NCBI GenBank assembly: GCA_900547835.1
Contig: URIJ01000051.1
Coordinates: 1-11,900 of the forward strand
DNA length: 11,900 bases
From: an uncultured Collinsella sp.
GTDB taxonomy: Bacteria; Actinomycetota; Coriobacteriia; Coriobacteriales; Coriobacteriaceae
Direction: 5' to 3'
Positions within the stretch are counted from its first letter, which is position 1; each line of letters opens with the position of its first letter. The notes under the pieces are model-generated. The model was not told the origin of the DNA. It ran no database searches and saw only the letters and a list, made by a program, of their open reading frames with translations. Shown here in pieces: positions 7,322-11,900 of the stretch. The translations under genes and the position numbers were made by a program.

Positions 7322-7335
7322 CGAACGTCTGTTCT
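7322..7335. promoter_or_regulatory. LexA (SOS) box upstream of ruvC
   Basis: CGAACGTCTGTTCT contains the palindromic half-sites GAAC and GTTC with a 4-base spacer. This is the core of the Gram-positive and actinobacterial LexA site (CGAAC-N4-GTTYG/C). It sits directly downstream of the -10 at 7336-7341, over the expected transcription start and 56 bp before the ruvC start codon, a position where a repressor would block initiation. ruv genes are known LexA targets in Bacillus and Mycobacterium. That LexA acts here is inferred. Confidence 0.72.
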
Positions 7336-7364
7336 AGAATAACACAACGGGGCCAAGATGCTTA
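7336..7364 (-). promoter_or_regulatory. Probable ruvCAB promoter
   Basis: Minus-strand TATTCT (7341-7336) is a fair -10. At 17-base spacing the -35 position reads TAAGCA (7364-7359), only 3 of 6 to consensus. The adjacent SOS box supports this location more than the hexamers do. Confidence 0.45.
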
Positions 7365-7403
7365 GTTGAAGTATCGGGGTTGGAAGCGAATCCTATCCCA
7401 TAG

Positions 7404-9389
7404 TTAGTTCTGCGAGAAAAAGGGGAACTGCCTCGGATCTACTGGCGGGTGCGGCATCGGGCCACCCTGGGGACTACCTTGCGAGCCGCCCTGACCGCCC
7501 ATCATCTTATCGATGGCGTCCTGAACCTCGCCCTCGAACTTTTTCATTCCCTCGTGTAAACGACGCTGACCGTCCTCAGAGCGCAGCTCCTCCATCTGCT
7601 CGGGCGAAATGCCCAACAGGTCACCCAATATGCCCATCATCTCGCCACGCATGCGCTCGCTTGTATCCTCGTCGGCAAAGCGGTTCACCTCGGCGCGCGC
7701 CAGCGCATCGACCGTCATGCGTTCCTTGCCGCTCAGCCCCAGGTCGGACCACGCGAGCATGTACGGCCAGGCGCGCTCAACAAACGAACGGGCCGAGACG
7801 ATCGGCGCCGTCGGCAGCATGCGGCGGGCGGCCTCGCCCTGACGCACGAGCATCAGCAGTAGCGAGCAAGCCTCGGGCTTGCCGGCGGCCATCGGGATGT
7901 CGTCGAAAGCTCGATTGCGGTCCACGTGCGCCTCGAGCGCGCCATCGACCTCACCCGGCTCAAGCCCGCCGAGCAGCTGTGCCGCGCGGTCGAGCATATC
8001 GACCGGACCGTCGAGCGTCGAGAGCGCCTGCGCCAGCACGCGCTCCATACAATCTTCCACCGCGTTGAGCGTCACGAGCTCTTGGGGCACCACGGCAGAC
8101 GTGCGGTTGCGCACACGCGCCACAAACTCAAGCGTCGACAGGTACACATCGCCAAAGGGCGCAAAGTCGCCCTGGTAACCGCCGCAAAGCGCCGGCGCCG
8201 CCAGCGCATACTCGGTTTTGGACAGCGGGCTCAGCGCCATCGCACCCAGCTCGAGCGCCGTGTCCTCCAGCATGAGGCCCAGCGTGCGCGAGCGCAGACG
8301 CTCGGCATCGCCCGCCGACACGTCGCGATCGAGCACACGCGCCGCATCCGGTGCATCGCGCTCGACGGTGCGAATGTGCAAACGCTCGGCGATGGCACGG
8401 ACGGCGGCACAGCGGGCAGCCTCGGCCTCCTCCTGCGCCGGCGTAAAGATACGGTTGCGCCCCAGCACCAGGCCAATCACATTGCGCGGGCCCAGAGCGT
8501 CGACGGCCAGCGCCGCCAGCAGGGACGACGGCAAGTCACCCTCGAGTGCCACCACAGCACGCGACGCACCGTGGGCTCGGGCGTTGTCGCGCACGGCGAG
8601 CACCAGTGCCTGCCACAGCCACTCCTCGGAACGGAACTCGGGCAGTTCGTGATCTTCCAGGGCATCGAGCATCACGCCGCGCTGAATCTCCTGAACCAGC
8701 AGGCTCTCCTCAAAACACGGCGCCTGGGCCACCACGCGACCGCAGTCGTCGAGCACAAACGAACCGCCGGTATACACCGACTCGTCATAGGCACCGACCG
8801 GCGCCATGCAGGCAAACCACACGCTGCGCTTGGATGCGATCTTGCGGTAGGCGCCGCTGCGAACGGCGGCAATGGCGGCAGTCTCGCGGTCGGTCATGTC
8901 AAACGCGTTGAATTGGAAATACGCGATGAGGTCGACGCCGGTCGGCAACATCTCGAGCTCGCGGTCCAAGTCAAAAATCACGGCGATGCGCACGCCGTCC
9001 ACGTCGAACACCGGCGGCGCCCAACGCGTGTCGTTGTTCTCGCCACGCTGCAGGGCAATGCTCGAACGCGCCGGCACCACATGACCGTCCTTGAGCATCA
9101 TGTAGTCGAGCAGCGGTTGGCCCTCAAACGAAACCGCCGCGGGCACGATGCAGATCATGTCAAGCTCCTGGATACGCTCGGCGACACCAGTCAAACCGGC
9201 AAGCACGTCGTGCTCAAAGTCGGCAGCGCCCACCAGGCCACCGGGCATGGCACCCATAAAGAGCGGAGCCGGAACGCACAGCACGCGCGCCCCGCGCTCG
9301 TGGGCCAGACGAGCCTGGTCCTCGATGCGGCCGCAAATGCCCTCAATATCACCCAGGCGCATATCGATCTGTGCAAGCGCGAGCTTCAT
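7404..9389 (-). CDS. NAD synthetase-like (NadE-fold) protein, both active sites degenerate
   Basis: The 661-residue protein follows the plan of glutamine-dependent NAD synthetase: an N-terminal nitrilase-type amidase (1-245), then an ATP-pyrophosphatase domain (about 255-440). Landmarks are MKLALAQIDMRLGDIEGI, DESVYTGGSFVLDDCG (202-217) and KTEYALAAPALCGGYQGDFAPFGDV (391-415). The catalytic positions are changed. FPEL is VPAP (Glu to A41), the Lys loop reads VVPARSS (105-110 region), ICED is IFDL (Cys to F139), SGGxDS is EGDLPSS (283-289), and TGNKSE is SPLSKTE. It should lack amidase and synthetase activity. A helical extension (about 440-628) ends in a Gly/Gln/Pro-rich tail. ATG 9387-9389 follows GGAAAGG; the ATG at 9416 has no such site. 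There is no frameshift or internal stop, so it looks maintained. Its function is unknown. Confidence 0.8.
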   Translation of the reverse strand: MKLALAQIDMRLGDIEGICGRIEDQARLAHERGARVLCVPAPLFMGAMPGGLVGAADFEHDVLAGLTGVAERIQELDMICIVPAAVSFEGQPLLDYMMLKDGHVVPARSSIALQRGENNDTRWAPPVFDVDGVRIAVIFDLDRELEMLPTGVDLIAYFQFNAFDMTDRETAAIAAVRSGAYRKIASKRSVWFACMAPVGAYDESVYTGGSFVLDDCGRVVAQAPCFEESLLVQEIQRGVMLDALEDHELPEFRSEEWLWQALVLAVRDNARAHGASRAVVALEGDLPSSLLAALAVDALGPRNVIGLVLGRNRIFTPAQEEAEAARCAAVRAIAERLHIRTVERDAPDAARVLDRDVSAGDAERLRSRTLGLMLEDTALELGAMALSPLSKTEYALAAPALCGGYQGDFAPFGDVYLSTLEFVARVRNRTSAVVPQELVTLNAVEDCMERVLAQALSTLDGPVDMLDRAAQLLGGLEPGEVDGALEAHVDRNRAFDDIPMAAGKPEACSLLLMLVRQGEAARRMLPTAPIVSARSFVERAWPYMLAWSDLGLSGKERMTVDALARAEVNRFADEDTSERMRGEMMGILGDLLGISPEQMEELRSEDGQRRLHEGMKKFEGEVQDAIDKMMGGQGGSQGSPQGGPMPHPPVDPRQFPFFSQN

Positions 9390-9426
9390 GCCCCAGCCCT
9401 TTCCGTCGTAAACCATCGAAATCGTA

Positions 9427-9461
9427 GTAAAAGCGCCGGCCGCATAATGCAGTCGGCGCTT
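9427..9461 (-). terminator. Intrinsic terminator after the superoxide reductase gene
   Basis: Minus-strand 9461-9448 pairs with 9444-9431 in a 14-bp stem (one mismatch pair and one G-U) with a 3-base TTA loop, followed by a short TTTTA tract (9432-9428) that partly overlaps the stem base. It lies 46 nt past the stop at 9507 and 37 nt before the NAD-synthetase-like start. The arms are nearly symmetric but the plus strand lacks a proper T-tract after them, so it is mainly a minus-strand terminator. Confidence 0.75.
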
Positions 9462-9506
9462 GCATGTGCATATGCTAGCTATGATACCCCGAGCGGGGGC
9501 GCGCTC

Positions 9507-9869
9507 CTAGAATGTCGCGGACCACAGCCCGTGCAGGTTGCAGTAGGCATAGACGGTACCGGTCTTGGAGCCGCCCGCGAAAAACGTCGCGGGCTTCATG
9601 CCGGGCTGGAGGTAATGGACCTCCAGACGGCCCTCGGCCTCAAGGGCGATCCACTCAATGTAGTGCTCGGGCAGGCTGGGGTGCTCGACCGAGCCAACGC
9701 GTGCGCGAATCACGTGACCGTCGCGCTCGGTCTCGACAACAGGTACGTGCTTCTCGTGCGCCGCGTCCTCGGTGTTTGCGGTCAGTTCCATGCAACCGGC
9801 AGGGGTCGCAACGTCGTCGCCAAGGGCGGCAATGAGCTTGCCGTCGGGATCCTTAAAGAATTTCGCCAT
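9507..9869 (-). CDS. Superoxide reductase (desulfoferrodoxin family), no centre I
   Basis: A 120-residue cytoplasmic enzyme that reduces superoxide to peroxide without making oxygen, a typical defence of anaerobes. The ATG at 9867-9869 follows AAAGGAGA; the longer frame to 9992 has no such site and is not family-like. The five ligands of the Fe(His)4Cys centre II are all visible: H41 in EKHVPV, H63 and H69 in VEHPSLPEHYIEWI, and C110 and H113 in YCNLHGLW. The catalytic Lys of the EKH motif is K40. Desulfoferrodoxins carry an N-terminal Cys4 rubredoxin-like domain; here the corresponding stretch keeps a single Cys (C26 in PAGCMEL), so centre I is absent although an N-terminal extension of about 35 residues remains. 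It appears to be a single-gene unit with its own terminator. Electron donor unknown. Confidence 0.93.
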   Translation of the reverse strand: MAKFFKDPDGKLIAALGDDVATPAGCMELTANTEDAAHEKHVPVVETERDGHVIRARVGSVEHPSLPEHYIEWIALEAEGRLEVHYLQPGMKPATFFAGGSKTGTVYAYCNLHGLWSATF

Positions 9870-10016
9870 GATGTTCTCCTTTGCTGATGTGCCAATGTTC
9901 TTGATGGTTCTTATGCCCAAAGGCAGACAAACCATCCACGGCATTGCAAATGAACACATAACGGGCGGGGACGATGGGACAGCGTGTGCCATCCGCCCTG
10001 ACGGCCCCCGAGCGGG
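9870..10016. other. Intergenic region, SNF2 gene / superoxide reductase gene
   Basis: These 147 bases follow the helicase stop codon and should contain the superoxide reductase promoter. No hairpin with a T-tract was found after the helicase gene, and no convincing promoter pair; a CATAAG near 9915-9920 is the nearest -10-like sequence. Read-through from the helicase gene is possible. Confidence 0.4.
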
Positions 10017-11900
10017 TTAGCGACCGTCGCCGCCGAGCAGCGCCAGAACATCCTCGCGCGTGAACAGTGCCGACGAGATGCCGTCGCCGCCGAGTACGCT
10101 GTTGACCAGGTCGCGCTTGGACTCCTGCATCTGCATAATGCGTTCCTCGATCGTGTCCTTGGCGATGAGCTTGTACACGGTCACGGTATGTTGCTGGCCA
10201 ATACGGTGTGCACGGTCAGTCGCTTGGTCCTGCGCCGCCACGTTCCACCACGGGTCGTAGTGGATGACCACGTCGGCAGCCGTCAAGTTAAGGCCCACGC
10301 CGCCCGCCTTGAGCGAAATCAAAAAGACCGGAACCTCGCCCGCTTGGAACTGCGCGACCATCTTGGCGCGGCTCTCCTTAGACGAAGCGCCCGTGAGCTT
10401 AAGGAAGGCGATGTCCTCCTTGGCCAAGCGCTTACCGATGATATCGAGCATACCCGTAAACTGGCTGAACAACAGGATGCGATGCCCGCCGTCGAGCGCG
10501 CCGTGCACGAGCTCCATGCACGTATCGAGTTTGGCGCTCCCCGCCTTGTAATCCTCGTAGTGCAGACGCGGGTCGCAGCAGATCTGGCGCAGCTTGGTGA
10601 GCTCGGCGAGCACCTTGAGCTTGTCCTTCTTAAACTCGGATGCCTCGCGATGCTGCACCTGTTGGGCGATGCGGTCCTGGTTGGCCAGGTAGAGTTTGCG
10701 CTGCTCGCCGGTGAGCTGCGCCATGACCGTATCCTCGATCTTCTCGGGCAGGTCGGCCACCACGTCTTCCTTGACACGGCGCAACACAAACGGCGACACG
10801 AGCGCTTGCAGGCGAGCGGCACTGTCGCCCTCGGCATGCTCGACCGGGCTTTCGAAGCGCTTGGCAAACGACTCGCGCGTGCCGAGCAGGCCCGGCATTA
10901 AAAAGTCGAAGATGCTCCAGAGCTCGGATAGGCGGTTTTCGATGGGCGTGCCCGTCAGGGCAAAGCGCACGCCGGCAGGCAGGCGCTTTGCGGCGCGCGC
11001 CACCTGGGTGAGCGGGTTTTTAATGTACTGGGCCTCATCGAGCACCACGCGGGCAAAGTCCCGCTCGGCATACTCGTCGATATCGCGGCGCATGAGGTCA
11101 TACGACGTCACGACCACGTTATGCTCGTCGGCGCCTGCTATCTGCACGCGGCGTTGAGCCTTGGCGCCCACGATGGCGCACACATCCAGCGAGGGCGCAA
11201 AGCGCTCCAGCTCGGCAGTCCAGTTGTACACGAGTGAGGCCGGGCATACCACGAGCGTGGGCTTGTTGTCCCCCGCCTCCACGCGCACCAGGATATGCGC
11301 GATCATCTGGAGCGTTTTGCCCAGGCCCATATCGTCGGCCAAGATACCGCCGAGGCCCAGATGCTCAAGCGAGCCGAGCCACTGGTAGCCGTCGACCTGG
11401 TAGCCACGCAGCGTGGCCTTGAGCGAGGCGGGTACCGTAAAGTCCATCTTGCCGAGCGTGTCCAGGCGCTCGACGGTACGGCGGAACGCAGCGTCGCGAT
11501 CGGCCTCGAGCGCGGGCGTGCGCGCGAGCATGCTATCGACGAACAGGGTGCTCGATGCGGAAAGCGACACGCCGTCGAGCAGGTCGACGGCATCGACGCC
11601 CAGGTCCTTGGCGAGGCCAAACGCGGCTCGAGCGCCCTCGTCCAGGCGAATGATGTCGCCCGACGTGAGACGCGCAAACGTCTGGTGACGCTTGTACGAA
11701 TCGAGATAGACGGCAAGGTCCGCGGCCGAAAGCCCGCTCGCGCCCAGCTCGACATCGAGCAGATTGCTCTTAACGGTCGCACGAACCGAGAGCTTGGGCG
11801 CGGGGCGGACCGAGATCTGGCGCAGACGGTCGCTGAGCATGACCTCACCCAGTTCGGACAGGGCGGACAGGCCCTCGGTCAGCAGGTAGAACAAGCTCTC
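10017..11900 (-). CDS. SNF2-family DNA helicase/ATPase, 5' end beyond window
   Basis: The frame is open to the right edge, so the N terminus (in this bacterial family often a SWIM zinc finger plus a SNF2-associated domain) lies outside; 627 residues are visible. Numbering from the first visible residue, the part before about 160 is the SNF2-associated region. The ATPase core has LRGYQVDGYQWL (164-175), Walker A DDMGLGKT (189-196), motif II DEAQ (288-291), motif III LTGTPIEN, then the helicase C lobe with QFTGML, SLKAGGVGLNLT (529-540) and QATDRAHRIGQ (559-569). The GIGQ-type RAHRIGQ and DPWWN motifs are diagnostic of SNF2 translocases. The complete set of motifs implies an active ATP-driven dsDNA translocase related to RapA/HepA; the substrate is unknown. 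The visible C terminus ends soon after the helicase lobe, with no extra domain. Confidence 0.95.
   Translation of the reverse strand, partial: ESLFYLLTEGLSALSELGEVMLSDRLRQISVRPAPKLSVRATVKSNLLDVELGASGLSAADLAVYLDSYKRHQTFARLTSGDIIRLDEGARAAFGLAKDLGVDAVDLLDGVSLSASSTLFVDSMLARTPALEADRDAAFRRTVERLDTLGKMDFTVPASLKATLRGYQVDGYQWLGSLEHLGLGGILADDMGLGKTLQMIAHILVRVEAGDNKPTLVVCPASLVYNWTAELERFAPSLDVCAIVGAKAQRRVQIAGADEHNVVVTSYDLMRRDIDEYAERDFARVVLDEAQYIKNPLTQVARAAKRLPAGVRFALTGTPIENRLSELWSIFDFLMPGLLGTRESFAKRFESPVEHAEGDSAARLQALVSPFVLRRVKEDVVADLPEKIEDTVMAQLTGEQRKLYLANQDRIAQQVQHREASEFKKDKLKVLAELTKLRQICCDPRLHYEDYKAGSAKLDTCMELVHGALDGGHRILLFSQFTGMLDIIGKRLAKEDIAFLKLTGASSKESRAKMVAQFQAGEVPVFLISLKAGGVGLNLTAADVVIHYDPWWNVAAQDQATDRAHRIGQQHTVTVYKLIAKDTIEERIMQMQESKRDLVNSVLGGDGISSALFTREDVLALLGGDGR

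Noticed and set aside
7388..7403. Small CTAT/ATAG hairpin after the NAD-synthetase-like gene
   Set aside because: A four-base-pair stem without a T-tract is too weak to be an intrinsic terminator.
7404..9389. Calling the NAD-synthetase-like gene nadE or a pseudogene
   Set aside because: The catalytic motifs are missing, so the symbol would mislead; the frame is complete with a good ribosome binding site, so a decayed pseudogene is also not supported.
7926..9887. Long plus-strand open frame of about 653 codons
   Set aside because: It lies antisense to the NAD-synthetase-like and superoxide reductase genes. Its product is rich in Arg/His and lacks family motifs, and such frames are expected opposite GC-rich genes.

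Overview
The window is about 11.9 kb of GC-rich chromosome, coding almost throughout, with short intergenic gaps and strong Shine-Dalgarno sites. The gene content suggests an anaerobic, Gram-positive member of the Actinomycetota, most likely Coriobacteriia and plausibly Collinsella. The signs are a superoxide reductase, formate-tetrahydrofolate ligase, ruvCAB behind a GAAC-N4-GTTC SOS box, and the protein similarities. The genus is an inference from protein character, not from a database search. No phage, insertion sequence, CRISPR array, tRNA or rRNA was seen.

Layout, left to right. (1) 1-662, minus: 3'-truncated gene for a protein with two zinc ribbons. (2) 881-2062, plus: a cation diffusion facilitator with an Asn-Asp/Asp-Asp metal site of the manganese type. 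It is the only plus-strand gene; it diverges from gene 1 and converges tightly on gene 3. (3) 2075-3064, minus: an unrecognised single-pass membrane protein with a disordered N-terminal tail, a PASTA-like outer domain and a C-terminal heptad repeat. (4) 3245-4912, minus: fhs, with its own promoter and a strong intrinsic terminator. (5) 5058-7266, minus: ruvC-ruvA-ruvB, joined by two TGATG overlaps, with a promoter overlapped by an SOS (LexA) box. (6) 7404-9389, minus: a protein with the overall plan of glutamine-dependent NAD synthetase in which every catalytic motif I can place has been replaced. (7) 9507-9869, minus: a short superoxide reductase lacking the rubredoxin-like iron centre, followed by a terminator hairpin. 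(8) 10017-11900, minus: the C-terminal part of a SNF2-family helicase, 5' end outside the window.

Most genes are independent housekeeping units. The clear functional unit is ruvCAB, for Holliday-junction branch migration and resolution, apparently induced by DNA damage. Fhs supplies formyl-tetrahydrofolate from formate. The superoxide reductase and the probable Mn exporter concern oxidative stress and metal balance. I see no new multi-gene system. The most unusual items are the NAD-synthetase-like pseudoenzyme and the gene-3 membrane protein, whose tail carries three (D/E)-x-T-x-V sites.
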